A stretch of 64,000 nucleotides of DNA from Methanotrichaceae archaeon. Its GTDB lineage: Archaea; Halobacteriota; Methanosarcinia; Methanotrichales; Methanotrichaceae. The notes under the pieces were generated by a model, which searched no databases, was not told the DNA's origin, and saw only the letters and a program-made list of their open reading frames with translations. The stretch covers positions 310,001-374,000 of the forward strand of contig JABLXE010000003.1 of assembly GCA_013178225.1 (NCBI GenBank), read 5' to 3'. Of this stretch, positions 26,217-36,094 are shown piece by piece (positions within the stretch are counted from its first letter, which is position 1; the number at the start of each line of letters is the position of its first letter). Made by a program: the position numbers and the translations under genes.

Positions 26217-29200
26217 ATGAGCTTTCAAGGTGCTCAACCCAAGATATCCTTCAATTTTGCAGTGTTTCTAAGCACCTTAATTTTAATCGGTTACGGCGCA
26301 ATAAACGTCATTCTTAAAAATTATCCTGGTTTTGAACCGCTTATTGAGACGCTGAACGCATTGCTCATACCATTTTTCAGCCTGCTGGCCACCCTCAGCC
26401 TGTTCTATGCTGCTAAAAGCTCAGAGCCTTACGGAAGACGCGTTCGCCTGGCCTGGACGCTCATGGCCGCGGCACAACTTCTCTTCACCATCGGCGATAT
26501 CATCTGGGAATATGTCAAGCTGGTCTTGCACCAGGACCCCTTTATATCGGTGGCCAATATCCCGTACCTGCTCTACTATCCGATCTTTGCGGCAGGCATC
26601 TTTCTTTTGCCGGCGCTGCCGCTGCAGCCACGAGAGCGGAAAATGCTGCTCTTGGACATAGCGATCGTAATGATCTCGGCCGGCATGATCTTCTGGGTTT
26701 TTCTGCTTCAACCGGTCGTAATCTCAGGCCAGGACCCTCTGACTATGGCTCTATCTCTGGCTTATCCTGTAATGGACTTCGTCCTCTTCTTTGCCTTGAT
26801 GGATCTGCTTTTCAGAAGGCTTTACGCTGGCGATCGATGGGCTCTGTTGCTGCTATCATCGGGCATGGCCTGCCTCATTTTGACCGATATCGTTTACACC
26901 ACTCAGCTTCTGGAAGGCACCCTTCCCGGAAGCGGGCTGGATATCATGGGATGGCCCGTGATCTATGCTCTGATTGCACTGGCCGGAATTAGGCAGGCAG
27001 GGTCCAAAATGCCCGATATATCCGGCGACCTGCGAAAATCAAGAGATCGCCTCAAGATCCCCGAGTTTCTCTCCTATCTGCCATATCTGGGAGTGACGGC
27101 CGCGTATCTCACGCTGGTCTACAGCCACTACCTTCCTCAAGCCACGCCATATTCCGTTCTGGCTGCGATCCTGGGGCTGATCATCGGATTGTTGATCGTC
27201 CGCCAGATCATGAGTCAAAGAGAAAACGAACAGCTGTTCTCGGCTGCGCAAGCGGAGATCAAGGAGAGAAAACGAACCGAAGAAAAACTTCGATCCGTGA
27301 GAGACGGCCTGGAGGGCGAAATTGCAGAGCGGACCCGCGAGCTCAGGGCTGCTCGCGATCAGCTATTCAGCATAATTGACTTCCTGCCCGATGCCACTTT
27401 TGTCATTGATAAAGATAAGAAGGTGATTGCCTGGAACAGGGCTATGGAGGAGATGACCGGCCTGGCCAAGCAGGATATAATCGGCAAGAGGGATTACGCC
27501 TATGGCATACCATTCTACGGAAGTCCACGGCCAATACTTGTAGATTTGATCGATTCGGATGATATGGTGAGATCGAAGTACCAGCGAACGGAACGAAGAG
27601 GCAATGCCGTCTACGCCGAATCCTACGTGCCCTCGCTCTTCAATGGAAAGGGAGCGTACATCTGGTCGACTGCGTCACCTCTATACGACCGTGAGGGTCA
27701 GCCGATGGGCTCAATTGAGTCCATACGCGATATTACAGATCGCAAGCGTGCCGAGCAAGAGCTGCACAGAAAAGACCTGCTGCTGGGAGGCTTGGCCATT
27801 GCCACCAACATTCTGCTGACTGAAGAGCTGGATTCCGCCATAAATCAGACCATCGAGATACTGTGTGCGGCTATTGGAGCGGATCGGGTCTATGTATTCG
27901 AGAACCGCGATTGTGAGCCGGGTCAATACTCTGCCAGCCTGCGATACGAATGTGCTACCAACCAGGTGCAGCCGCTCAAATCGAACCCCGACTTGCTGAA
28001 GGGTGCATATTACGGTGCCATGAGCCGCTGGTATGAGCTGCTGTCCCTGGGCCATCCCATCAGAGGGCTGGTAAAAGAGCTGCCGTCGTCCGAAAAAGAG
28101 GTCCTGGAGCGAATAGGAACTAAATCGGTTCTGGCCATACCGATTCAGAAAGAAGGACTGTTCTGGGGCTTCATCGGATTTGATGATTGCCAGACGAATC
28201 GCATTTGGACGGGCATTGACATATCCATCCTGCAGTCTGCAGCCGCGTCTATTGGCGGAGCCATAGCTCGAAAAGGGGCAGAGGATGAGCTGATATTCGC
28301 TAAAGAGGCTGCTGAATCAGCCGCTAGAGCCAAATCTGAGTTTCTGGCCAACATGAGCCACGAAATAAGAACTCCGATGAATGCGGTCATCGGACTCACC
28401 GATCTCCTGGGAAGAACCGATCTTAATCCGGAGCAGCGGGACTATGTGGAGACTATAAAGAGCAGCGGAGACTCCCTGCTCGCCATCATTAACGATATCC
28501 TGGACTTCTCCAAGATCGATAGCGGCAAGATGGATCTGGAGCTGAGGCCTTTCAACCTGAGGGACCTGGTGGACAACTCCTTTGCTCTGGTGAATGCGAG
28601 GGCTTCCGAGAAGGGGCTGAGTATGCTCTATCACATTGAGGATGACACTCCAACCGCGCTTCAGGGGGACCCCACCAAGGTTCGACAGGTGCTGGTCAAT
28701 CTGCTTAGCAATGCTGTAAAGTTCACGGATAGAGGAGGGGTCGAACTGTCGGTCTGCAGCAGGAAGCGGGAAGATTTGCGCTACCTGGTGCATTTTAGGA
28801 TTGTAGACACCGGAATCGGCATTCCTCAGGGAGAGATGGGACGCCTGTTTCAGTCCTTTTCCCAAATAGATGCGTCGACTACCCGTCGCTATGGAGGCAC
28901 CGGGCTCGGGCTGGCCATCAGCAAAAAGCTGGTGGAATTGATGGGCGGCGAGATCTGGGCAAAGAGCCGAGAAGGCGAAGGCTCGACCTTTCACTTCACT
29001 GTAGTTGCGGCCGCAGTAGATGCCCGGCCTGCCGGAGAAGTTGACCTTTCTCAGCCCAAGAGTGAAATTTTGCAGGACGATGGACAAAAAATGGACCACC
29101 GTTCGCTGCGGATATTGCTGGCAGAGGATAACATCGTCAATCAAAAGGTAATGCAGAAAATGCTGAAAAAGCTGGGCCACAGATCGGACGTTGTAACCAA

Positions 29201-29453
29201 CGGCCTGGAGGCTCTGGAGGCTCTAGAAGGACAGACTTACGACGTGGTCTTGATGGATGTGCAGATGCCGGAGATGGACGGCATTGAGACCGCGAGGAAG
29301 ATACGAGAGAGATGGCAAGGCCGGCCAAAAATTATTGCCATTACTGCTTTTGCCCTGCAGGGCGATCGAGAACGATGTCTGGCGGCGGGAATGGATGACT
29401 ACATCAGCAAACCCGTGAAGCTGGAGGAGCTGCGCGCGGTCCTGGAAGAGTAA
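26217..29453 (+). CDS. Membrane hybrid sensor histidine kinase (10 TM, PAS, GAF, HisKA, HATPase, receiver)
   Basis: 1078 residues. Residues 8-330 contain about ten membrane helices forming an integral sensor module. A coiled coil (about 330-380) leads into PAS 385-510, GAF 520-690, HisKA with His715 (SHEIRTPMN), HATPase 815-930 with NLLSNAVKF and GTGLGLAIS, and a receiver 960-1075 with Asp1014 ([11 protein letters not shown]). There is no Hpt, unlike the kinase at 2613-7475; its PAS and GAF domains are near copies of that kinase's (both read FLPDATFV.D...KVIAWN). The ligand is unknown. It sits between inverted copies of a secreted-protein gene. Confidence 0.92.
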   Translation: MSFQGAQPKISFNFAVFLSTLILIGYGAINVILKNYPGFEPLIETLNALLIPFFSLLATLSLFYAAKSSEPYGRRVRLAWTLMAAAQLLFTIGDIIWEYVKLVLHQDPFISVANIPYLLYYPIFAAGIFLLPALPLQPRERKMLLLDIAIVMISAGMIFWVFLLQPVVISGQDPLTMALSLAYPVMDFVLFFALMDLLFRRLYAGDRWALLLLSSGMACLILTDIVYTTQLLEGTLPGSGLDIMGWPVIYALIALAGIRQAGSKMPDISGDLRKSRDRLKIPEFLSYLPYLGVTAAYLTLVYSHYLPQATPYSVLAAILGLIIGLLIVRQIMSQRENEQLFSAAQAEIKERKRTEEKLRSVRDGLEGEIAERTRELRAARDQLFSIIDFLPDATFVIDKDKKVIAWNRAMEEMTGLAKQDIIGKRDYAYGIPFYGSPRPILVDLIDSDDMVRSKYQRTERRGNAVYAESYVPSLFNGKGAYIWSTASPLYDREGQPMGSIESIRDITDRKRAEQELHRKDLLLGGLAIATNILLTEELDSAINQTIEILCAAIGADRVYVFENRDCEPGQYSASLRYECATNQVQPLKSNPDLLKGAYYGAMSRWYELLSLGHPIRGLVKELPSSEKEVLERIGTKSVLAIPIQKEGLFWGFIGFDDCQTNRIWTGIDISILQSAAASIGGAIARKGAEDELIFAKEAAESAARAKSEFLANMSHEIRTPMNAVIGLTDLLGRTDLNPEQRDYVETIKSSGDSLLAIINDILDFSKIDSGKMDLELRPFNLRDLVDNSFALVNARASEKGLSMLYHIEDDTPTALQGDPTKVRQVLVNLLSNAVKFTDRGGVELSVCSRKREDLRYLVHFRIVDTGIGIPQGEMGRLFQSFSQIDASTTRRYGGTGLGLAISKKLVELMGGEIWAKSREGEGSTFHFTVVAAAVDARPAGEVDLSQPKSEILQDDGQKMDHRSLRILLAEDNIVNQKVMQKMLKKLGHRSDVVTNGLEALEALEGQTYDVVLMDVQMPEMDGIETARKIRERWQGRPKIIAITAFALQGDRERCLAAGMDDYISKPVKLEELRAVLEE

Positions 29454-29592
29454 ATCTGTTTTAGAGGCCTCACTTCCCATTGCTTTCAGATTTTTGCAGA
29501 TTCTTGCCGCGGGGCAGGCTAGCCACTTGAATGCCGTGAAACGTATTATAAAACTTTATATTCCAGGAACCCGAATAAAGATGAGGGTCGCA

Positions 29593-30027
29593 ATGCTCAA
29601 GCTAGCCAGATCCGTCGCCGAGGCAAACTCAAATCCTGTCAAGATAAATGAATACGTTAATAATTATAATAACAAAATTGAAAAAGTTCCTCTGGTTATA
29701 AGATCCCTGCTCGGAAATGAGAGGGTAAACATCAAGATTGCCATGACCGATGGGGAGACCCGGAAAATTTTCTATGAAACCAGGAATGCACATATCTGCA
29801 ATGTGGCAGAAGGCGAGCTGAAGAATCCGACCATCAGCGTGACCTCAACCGAAGATGCCTTGAACCGCATCGATGCCTCTTCCGATCCTGCAGCGACCTT
29901 TCTCAGGGAGAGAAGACTCGGACGGATAGCCATTCGAGGACATAACGCTGCAGTGTCGTTCAAGCTCGACGCCGCGCTCTCCAGCGCCTCCGTGCTGAGG
30001 TTTTTTCTGGAAGTCTTTTTGAGCTGA
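29593..30027 (+). CDS. Hypothetical protein, tentatively SCP2-like
   Basis: 144 residues from ATG 29593, chosen because GAGGGT lies 4-5 nt upstream and a ttataaaactttata promoter-like stretch at about 29547-29561 would put the transcript start after earlier in-frame codons. The order 'I-x-I-A-M-T-D-G...NPTISVTSTEDALNRI...DPAATFLRERRLGRIAIRG' resembles the lipid-binding SCP2 fold (strand, 'D...AF..G..KI.G'). The match is weak and no cofactor is implied. It follows the membrane kinase by 140 nt. Confidence 0.5.
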   Translation: MLKLARSVAEANSNPVKINEYVNNYNNKIEKVPLVIRSLLGNERVNIKIAMTDGETRKIFYETRNAHICNVAEGELKNPTISVTSTEDALNRIDASSDPAATFLRERRLGRIAIRGHNAAVSFKLDAALSSASVLRFFLEVFLS

Positions 30028-30160
30028 TCCGCGAGAGCAGGCATCCCCTGCGCCTGCTGCACAAATGGAAAAGATGCGCCATAAGGAAAATCGGATTCTT
30101 TCTAGTTTTTTTGTTCATGTGAACCTGGGTTCCACAATTTCCTACGTGCCTCCCGCGCCC

Positions 30161-30260
30161 CGTGGTGAACCGCTGTCGTCTAAACTCAACCTCAGAGGCA
30201 AGAGGCACAGAGGCAATAATTCTGCCGGACCTCACCCACGCAATTTTGCGAAGAGCTGGA
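30161..30260. repeat. Dispersed extragenic repeat, copy B
   Basis: Contains cctcagaggcaagaggcacagagg, then ctgccggacctcacccacg and caattttgcgaagagct, matching copy A through both core and tail with scattered changes. It lies in a 422-nt gene-free stretch (30028-30449). Confidence 0.6.
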
Positions 30261-30415
30261 ATCGCGATCACGTATTGTCGCTGGCTGGACCTCTAAGATG
30301 GTGGTCGCTTTTGGTTTGGCCATCTAGTGGCAAGCCCATTGGCGAGCCCCAAATCGCCAAGCTTGGCCCCGGAAAACGGAAAAGAACATCTGCCGGCTGA
30401 AATATCGTAGGAACT

Positions 30416-30447
30416 GAAAAAAGAGATAAAAAAGTCTGCCAGGCAGA
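30416..30447 (-). terminator. Hairpin and double T-run after secreted paralogue 2
   Basis: On the minus strand a TCTGC/GCAGA hairpin (30435-30447) is followed by two six-T runs (complement of 30428-30433 and 30417-30422), just beyond the stop codon of the secreted protein. Confidence 0.55.
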
Positions 30448-30449
30448 GC

Positions 30450-31229
30450 CTAGCAGTCTATTCCCTCACAGGGTGCGCTTTCCTTCTCTGGTACCGGATA
30501 CTCGTGGAACTTGAGCAGCTTCTCGGCCTCGAACTTTCCGGTGAACATCTCGTGGGCTTTGATATCCTTGTAGAATATCTTGTGCCAGGTGGCATCGGTT
30601 CCCCAGGTGCCGTTAAAGGTGTTCTTGGTGTCCAAGCCGATCAGGTGAGCAGGGTTGTCACCCATCAAGGCATCTACAAGAGCCGTGTTCCGGCCGGCGT
30701 TCTTGAGCATGTCGACCAGATTTTCCGGAGTGGTACATGGTGGGTTGTAAGGCGTGGTGGAGCTGAAGAAGGTTGTCTGTTCCTTTTCCATCTCAGTTAC
30801 GGCATACATCTCCTGGATCTCGGCTCCGATTCCGCCGTAGAACTCCTTGGAGTGCAGGTACTTTCCGCCCACCAGTGGAGTTGCACCGGAATAGGTAAGC
30901 TTGGTGGACTCGTAGAGGTTCAGGTTAGCCTTATTCCCGTTGTTCACGCCGGTTACGTTTCTCTTGAGCTTATCGGCGTTCTGCGAGTAGGCGTTCTCCA
31001 TGTCCAGTTCCAGATCGCCATCGCCGGACATGACGTTGTAGTACTCAAGTGCGATCTTCTTGTCGACGATCGATGTGCTGACATCGATTATTCCGGTTCC
31101 GGATATCTTCTGGGCTTCACAGAACTGTTCGTACTGTATCGGCGGCACGATGGGCGGATTGGCCACAGATGTGCTGCACATACCAAGAAGCGCGAATGCT
31201 ATCAATGCTACTAGCGCTACTCCCTTCAT
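30450..31229 (-). CDS. Secreted protein, paralogue 2
   Basis: 259 residues with a signal peptide (about 1-23) and the same beta-rich body and CEGIDC end as the protein at 25109-25906. DNA identity is very high over the first half, including a segment of more than 50 nt that appears unchanged. The regions differing are the signal peptide and the stretch around residues 163-195, which is shorter here and carries a PPCTTPENL sequence with an extra cysteine. Inverted relative to its twin, with the kinase and SCP2-like genes between. Function unknown. Confidence 0.75.
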   Translation of the reverse strand: MKGVALVALIAFALLGMCSTSVANPPIVPPIQYEQFCEAQKISGTGIIDVSTSIVDKKIALEYYNVMSGDGDLELDMENAYSQNADKLKRNVTGVNNGNKANLNLYESTKLTYSGATPLVGGKYLHSKEFYGGIGAEIQEMYAVTEMEKEQTTFFSSTTPYNPPCTTPENLVDMLKNAGRNTALVDALMGDNPAHLIGLDTKNTFNGTWGTDATWHKIFYKDIKAHEMFTGKFEAEKLLKFHEYPVPEKESAPCEGIDC

Positions 31230-32089
31230 TCTTCTTTTGCCCCCTTATATTTTTTCACGTTCTACCTGGAAAAGGCAGAGACTTATGCTATAGTAGTAGT
31301 GATATAACTAATATATGAACTCTTTCTTGGAGTCAGTGCAATTATTAAGTGGATGTCCAAGGGTCCAATTGACCTGGATGCTCACCCCTATGCCGTTAAT
31401 AGCGGAGCATAATTCGCAATTACTGGGGAATTTCAGGCTCAATTCCTTCGATTGAACATATATCTCCGTTCAATTTCCTTGATGCGACAAACATGCTTTA
31501 AAGATAAAAGAAGTACTCGACTGTGCGGCTCTCCAGCATCTCTTGCGAGAGGCGGAAAAACTTAAAAGACCACGCGAGCCCTAGGACCCCATCTTCGAAG
31601 TATGCCTTGCGTGTGCCTACCATTGTCTTGTGGCCAGTTCTGCAATCCAGGCTTTTTAGAAAGGGCAGGCCGGAGCCTCTAAAGAAACCGCAAGCTCCAA
31701 AGGGTCCATAGATCCAAAGCTCCAGGCTGCGCGGGAGAAGTCCTCGGTCCCTCGACCGTTCAGATCAAGCCATGAAGAGATGAAGGTAGAAATAAGGAGC
31801 GCAGATAATTGCATAAGCGGAGGAGCGGGATGCCCTCCCAAGTGCCGGGTTTTGAATTACTATCTTGAAAAAAGCGCCCAGAAGGATTACTGCCACCGCA
31901 AAAGGCCTTCCCAGGCGGTCATCTGAGACCGTCCAAGGGAGGCATTGCTTTAAGCGGTCTTGATTCCTGCCTTCAAGAGTCCAGAGGCCTCAATTCCGGA
32001 AGAAATCCCCGCAGAAGTCTCAAATCAGGTTCTTAGCGGTTCTGAATGGGCAAACCCTGGGCCGGATTTTCTCTGTGCCTCTCCCGGCT
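31230..32089. other. Long non-coding region
   Basis: About 860 nt without a credible gene. The first 100 nt hold the AT-rich promoter of paralogue 2 (atagtagtagtgatataac and atatatgaac boxes on the plus strand). Beyond that, short open frames lack start signals and family motifs. No tRNA or known structured RNA pattern was found by eye; decayed coding sequence or an unrecognised RNA is possible. Confidence 0.4.
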
Positions 32090-32189
32090 GTATGGCGAAA
32101 TCGTGATGCTCAGACCTCACCACAGAGACGCTGAGGCACAGAGGAAAACTTTTCAGCAACGTTTTACCCACAGAGTTTGGCCAGGAGCC
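32066..32189. repeat. Dispersed extragenic repeat, copy C
   Basis: Contains the upstream gccggattttctctg segment and the core accacagagacgctgaggca (32120-32139) then cagagg, the cleanest version of the core. A second cacagag follows at 32170. It ends right at the stop codon of the secreted lipoprotein-repeat gene on the minus strand. Confidence 0.6.
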
Positions 32190-32636
32190 TCAAATCATTT
32201 GGGGCTGGTTATTGGGATCGATGATATGCCACAGACCATCGACGCCTTCACCGTTAATGTCTCCATCCATTTTGTCTTTGGAGTACAGGTAAAGCGGCCA
32301 GCTCTTGAAGGTGGTCTGCTTTCCGCCATCGATATTGGTAATCTCACCGAAGTCGACGGCCCTCAGGGTCTCGGGCAAAGTGAGGTCGGGGACATAAAAG
32401 GGCATCCACAGAAGCGCACATTCGCCGGTGCAGGTGCTCTTGCCGATAACATCAGAGTCGTTCTCGAAGTAGTAAAGGGTGAACCCGCTCTGGTTTACCA
32501 GATAGTTTCCGAGAAACTTGTCGGATGCGATGTTGACGCTGTACTCGTCCTGGGCACTTGCCAGAAGGGCAACAGACAGGACGGCCAAAGTTAAGAGAGC
32601 TATTCCACACTTCTGTCCAGGGGACAATTCGATCAC
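32190..32636 (-). CDS. Secreted protein with lipoprotein-repeat (PF03640/COG4315) domain
   Basis: 148 residues, GTG start in an aggtg context. A signal peptide covers about residues 1-28 (LLTLAVLSVALLASAQ). The rest carries the family motif Y-L-V-N-x-x-G-x-T-L-Y-Y-F-x-x-D and the diagnostic CTGECALLWMPF, then LYLYSKDKMDGDINGEGVDGLWH. Family members are small secreted beta proteins of unknown role found mainly in bacteria. There is no lipobox here. The gene is single, next to a dispersed repeat. Confidence 0.8.
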   Translation of the reverse strand: MIELSPGQKCGIALLTLAVLSVALLASAQDEYSVNIASDKFLGNYLVNQSGFTLYYFENDSDVIGKSTCTGECALLWMPFYVPDLTLPETLRAVDFGEITNIDGGKQTTFKSWPLYLYSKDKMDGDINGEGVDGLWHIIDPNNQPQMI

Positions 32637-32849
32637 CTAAAACCCGTCTTTGCGCGGCAGGGTTATAGGGTTTGCGATCCTCCGACATCGCTTTCCGGTC
32701 CAGGCCACCACGGACTATGCAAAAAAACTCAGGCCTGGCCGCCAACCGAAAAAGAGCGAAAACGCATGCAGGCCTTGATTTCAGGCATCTGATAGGGCAG
32801 AGGTGAAAAAAATGCTGTTGAGCGCTCATTACCGTTGAGCGCTACGGCT

Positions 32850-33983
32850 CTATTCCAGGTACTTCTCAATCCTGTCCAGTCCCCGAGAAATGTTTTCCAG
32901 GGAGTTGGCATAGGAGAACCGCAGGTAGCCTTCACCATTCTTCCCGAAGTCTATTCCCGGAGTCACTCCCACGTGAGCCTTCTCCAGGATGTCGAAGGCC
33001 AGGGCGCGGGAATCGCTGGAGATGTGCTTTGCGTTGGCAAAGATATAAAAGGCCCCGGTGGGCTCGACGGTGATTCCGAACCCCAGCTCTTTCAGGCGGC
33101 GGATCATGAACACCCGGCGCCGGTTATAGATGCGCTTCATCTCCTTCACCTGCTCTGAGGTTTCCTGCAGCGCGGCGATTCCGGCCGCCTGGACCGCGGA
33201 GTTGGCGCAGATGAAGAAGTTTTGCTGCATCTTCTGGATGGGACGGACGAATTTGCCGGGGGCGATCAGATAGCCCAGCCGGAGCCCGGTCATGGCATAA
33301 AGCTTGGAGAAGCCGTTCAGGACAAATGCATGATCGGTGAACTCGAGGATGCTGTGCTCAGACCCCTCATAGACCAGGCCGTGATAGATCTCGTCGGATA
33401 TTATGTAAGGAGGGAGATCGGAGATAGCCCTCATGGTGCTCTCTGAGAGCAGATTTCCGGTGGGGTTGGAGGGCGAATTTATGAGGATTCCTTTGGTCTT
33501 GGCGCCTATCCGCTCAACTATTGCCTCCTGGCGATAGGAAAAGCCATCCTCCTCGCGGACCAGAACGCTGGACGGGACACCACCCAGGAACTTGATGAAA
33601 TTGGGATAGCAGGCGTAGCCGGGATCGGAGATTATCACTTCATCTCCGGCCTCCAAGAGGGCGGAAAAGACCAGCATTAAGGCGGGAGAGGTGCCGGAGG
33701 TGACTACCACCCGACTTGGGTCAACGACAGCTCCGTATTTTTGCCGGTAGTGTTCGCAGATGGCCTCTCGAAGCTCGAGGTCACCCAGACTGTGGGTGTA
33801 GTGGGTAAGCCCGGAGTCGAGAGCCCGTTTGGCTGCCGATCTGACGGGTTCCGGGACATCGAAATCCGGCTCGCCCACCTCCAGATGGACGATGTCGATC
33901 CCCTGCTGCTCCATGGCCCGGGCCTTTTCCAGGATTTCCATCACCATAAAAGGGGCAATCTCTTCCGCTCGCTTGGCAATCAT
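32850..33983 (-). CDS. Class I/II pyridoxal-phosphate aminotransferase
   Basis: 377 residues, the normal length of fold-type I aspartate/aromatic aminotransferases. Seen are HLEVGEPDFDVP near residue 38, the TSGTSPALMLVF cofactor-phosphate loop, NSPSNPTGNLL, and the Schiff-base lysine in LNGFSKLYAMTGLRLGYL near residue 226; a substrate Arg is in EGYLRFSYA. Amino-donor specificity cannot be read from sequence; aspartate, alanine or aromatic substrates are possible. It is a single-gene unit. Confidence 0.9.
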   Translation of the reverse strand: MIAKRAEEIAPFMVMEILEKARAMEQQGIDIVHLEVGEPDFDVPEPVRSAAKRALDSGLTHYTHSLGDLELREAICEHYRQKYGAVVDPSRVVVTSGTSPALMLVFSALLEAGDEVIISDPGYACYPNFIKFLGGVPSSVLVREEDGFSYRQEAIVERIGAKTKGILINSPSNPTGNLLSESTMRAISDLPPYIISDEIYHGLVYEGSEHSILEFTDHAFVLNGFSKLYAMTGLRLGYLIAPGKFVRPIQKMQQNFFICANSAVQAAGIAALQETSEQVKEMKRIYNRRRVFMIRRLKELGFGITVEPTGAFYIFANAKHISSDSRALAFDILEKAHVGVTPGIDFGKNGEGYLRFSYANSLENISRGLDRIEKYLE

Positions 33984-34126
33984 TATGCTCTGGCTCCCCT
34001 GGCAGCTTAGAATCTGCTGGTATATGAATGGTGACCCGGGGGCCGAATCGACGGGAGATCAAGAGGCCGAGATGAACGAAGTCGGACGATATTGAGATGG
34101 ATAATCGAGATGGATCAGAACAGGGC

Positions 34127-34888
34127 CTAGAATTTTTCTGCAACGATTATTATCGAGTATGATCCGTCCACATCTTCTACCGTTGGATAGGCGACAACAT
34201 ATCCCAGCCAGCGCATCATATCTTTGGAATGCATAACCGGAAACTCCGTGGACCTCCGCAGGATCCGCTTGGCATGCCAAAGCTGTTGTTCTCTCCTGTG
34301 AAGGGTCCTTGACCAGGACTGACCCAGCCTGTAGGATACCTTGAGCTTGTTTGTCTCCGCCATCCTGCAGAGGGACCCGAAGTTGAACCACTGCTTGTGT
34401 TCTTTATTCTTGGGGAGGCCGACGCTGTCCCGCGACTCCGAGAGCACATTGGGGACCGAGCAGATCAGGAGGCCGCCCGGCCTCAAAATCGCGGAGAACT
34501 GGGCCATCGCACGGCCTGGATCGAGCAGGTGCTCCAGAGTTTCAAAGCTGACCACGGCATCGATCGAACCCTCGGCAATTTCCGGAGAGAGGGACCCTTG
34601 ATCCAGATCTTTCCGGAGGAACTCGACTCTGGAGCTGCAGCTTCGGCAGCTATCGGCTGCCTTCGAAATCATCTCTTGGCTCTGGTCCACTCCGATCACC
34701 CTTACGGCCGCAGTGCAAAGCTCAGCTGTGCCATATCCGGGACCGCAGGAGATATCCGCCGCCACCTCACACGATCTCTGGCGCAGGAGATCCGCGGCAA
34801 AGAGGTATCTCCCAAGGTACTCCGCCTTCCTCCATACATTGACGTCCTCTACATCGAAGGGATCTAAGCCGTGCAACTGGACCACCAA
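34127..34888 (-). CDS. Class I SAM-dependent methyltransferase (type 11-like)
   Basis: 253 residues from a TTG at 34888; GTG 34885 is equally possible. SAM-binding motif I reads VAADISCGPGYGTAEL, acidic motif II VIGVDQSQEM, and VVSFETLEHLLDPGRAMAQFSAILRPGGLLICSVPN is the classic motif IV-V of type 11 methyltransferases (cf. COQ5/UbiE-like enzymes), seen in pieces near residues 110-145. The frame is open and coding-like for about 30 codons upstream without an ATG/GTG/TTG, so the start is uncertain. Substrate unknown. Confidence 0.82.
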   Translation of the reverse strand: MVVQLHGLDPFDVEDVNVWRKAEYLGRYLFAADLLRQRSCEVAADISCGPGYGTAELCTAAVRVIGVDQSQEMISKAADSCRSCSSRVEFLRKDLDQGSLSPEIAEGSIDAVVSFETLEHLLDPGRAMAQFSAILRPGGLLICSVPNVLSESRDSVGLPKNKEHKQWFNFGSLCRMAETNKLKVSYRLGQSWSRTLHRREQQLWHAKRILRRSTEFPVMHSKDMMRWLGYVVAYPTVEDVDGSYSIIIVAEKF

Positions 34889-35268
34889 GGCAGCTTCAGA
34901 TGGATCTTTAGATAGCCCATTCTCAGCGGTTGAATTATCCTTTGCGGCCGTGAGCGCAGAATCCCATCCAAAGACCGTGGACGGTTAGTTTTCCAGGCGG
35001 GCGCTTAACTGCTGTTAGACTCCTGCCAGGCGGGGCTATATCAGAGGCTCTCAAAATACAATTTCGAAGATGGTAGCTGATGAAACTCATTCTGAAACCC
35101 AAAAAGTAGTGGCTGCTTGCAAATCCGCCAACGGTCCTGCAGGTCCGCCGTAGCCGTAGGATAGACTGGAGAATGTTTTGGTCAAGGGCGGAAGCGATTT
35201 ACAGAAACGCCACAACGCGCGAATGGCACCTGAGGACTTGGAAATTGCCTCCATTTTGTGCCATTTGA

Positions 35269-35276
35269 CTTAAATA
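35269..35276 (+). promoter_or_regulatory. TATA box of the methyltransferase at 35342
   Basis: The cttaaata box lies 66 nt upstream of the ATG chosen from a strong AAGGAGGG at 35327-35334, excluding an earlier in-frame codon at 35258 as start. Confidence 0.5.
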
Positions 35277-35341
35277 GTTTTACGAATCCCTTCTTAAAAC
35301 CGAGGTTATTCAAAATCCTCAGGCATAAGGAGGGTGGTCTG

Positions 35342-36094
35342 ATGACGGAGAGGAGCACATGGGAAGAGTTCTTTGATGCGCATGCGCCGTTGTACGAGGA
35401 TAATGTGTTCACCAAGAACACGGTCCGGGAGGTGGATTTCCTGCTTGAGGAATTATCTCTGCAACCGGGCAGCTCGATTCTTGACATCGGATGCGGGACA
35501 GGCCGCCATTCTATTGAGCTGGCTAAGCGCGGCTATACCGTCACCGGGCTGGACCTGTCTTCTGAGATGCTCTCCAGGGCTGCTGATGCTGCCAGGTCGG
35601 CTGGCGTGAACGTGAACTGGATTCGTTCGGATGCAACTCAATTCTCACTTCCCGGGAAGTACGATGGCGCGATTTGCCTCTGCGAGGGCGCTTTCGGGCT
35701 CCTTGGCCAGAGGGATGATTCAATTGATCAGCCGCTCTCCATCCTGTGCAATATTTCCCGAAGCCTGAAACCGCAGGCAAAGATGGTGCTCACCGTTCTC
35801 AATGCCACGGCAATGGTTCGCAGACATACGAATAAGGACGTAGCGGAGGGAAGTTTTGACCCCATTACCATGGTTGAGTCATCAGAATGTCCACCCCGAG
35901 AAGGGCTCCCCCCAGTTGCCGTTCGAGAGAGGGCCTTCGTTCCGACTGAACTCATCCTGCTCTTCCGGCTCGCGGGCATGTCGGTGCTCAACGTATGGGG
36001 CGGAACCGCCGGGAACTGGGGCAGAAGGACTATTGATCTGGATGAAATGGAGATCATGGTCGTGGCAGCAAAAACTGCAGAGCCCTCTGCATAG
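35342..36094 (+). CDS. Class I SAM-dependent methyltransferase
   Basis: 250 residues. AAGGAGGG is 7 nt upstream of the ATG. The motif I sequence ILDIGCGTGRHSIELAKRG, motif II VTGLDLSSEML and the late GAICLCEGAFGLL region define a Rossmann methyltransferase with a substrate cap C-terminal to residue 150. The resemblance is to small-molecule methyltransferases of the type 11/25 groups; substrate unknown. It stands alone, followed by about 390 nt of non-coding DNA. Confidence 0.85.
   Translation: MTERSTWEEFFDAHAPLYEDNVFTKNTVREVDFLLEELSLQPGSSILDIGCGTGRHSIELAKRGYTVTGLDLSSEMLSRAADAARSAGVNVNWIRSDATQFSLPGKYDGAICLCEGAFGLLGQRDDSIDQPLSILCNISRSLKPQAKMVLTVLNATAMVRRHTNKDVAEGSFDPITMVESSECPPREGLPPVAVRERAFVPTELILLFRLAGMSVLNVWGGTAGNWGRRTIDLDEMEIMVVAAKTAEPSA

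Noticed and set aside
30065-30400. 111-codon plus-strand frame after the SCP2-like gene
   Set aside because: It runs through repeat copy B and has no coding character.
31523-31711. Short plus-strand frame in the long gap
   Set aside because: No start signal, no recognisable residues, Arg/Pro-rich as in chance frames.
31830-31860. Possible tRNA T-arm-like sequence (gccgggttttgaattac)
   Set aside because: No matching acceptor, D- or anticodon arms can be folded around it.
32046-32594. 182-codon plus-strand frame
   Set aside because: It is the antisense of the PF03640-type secreted gene plus repeat C.
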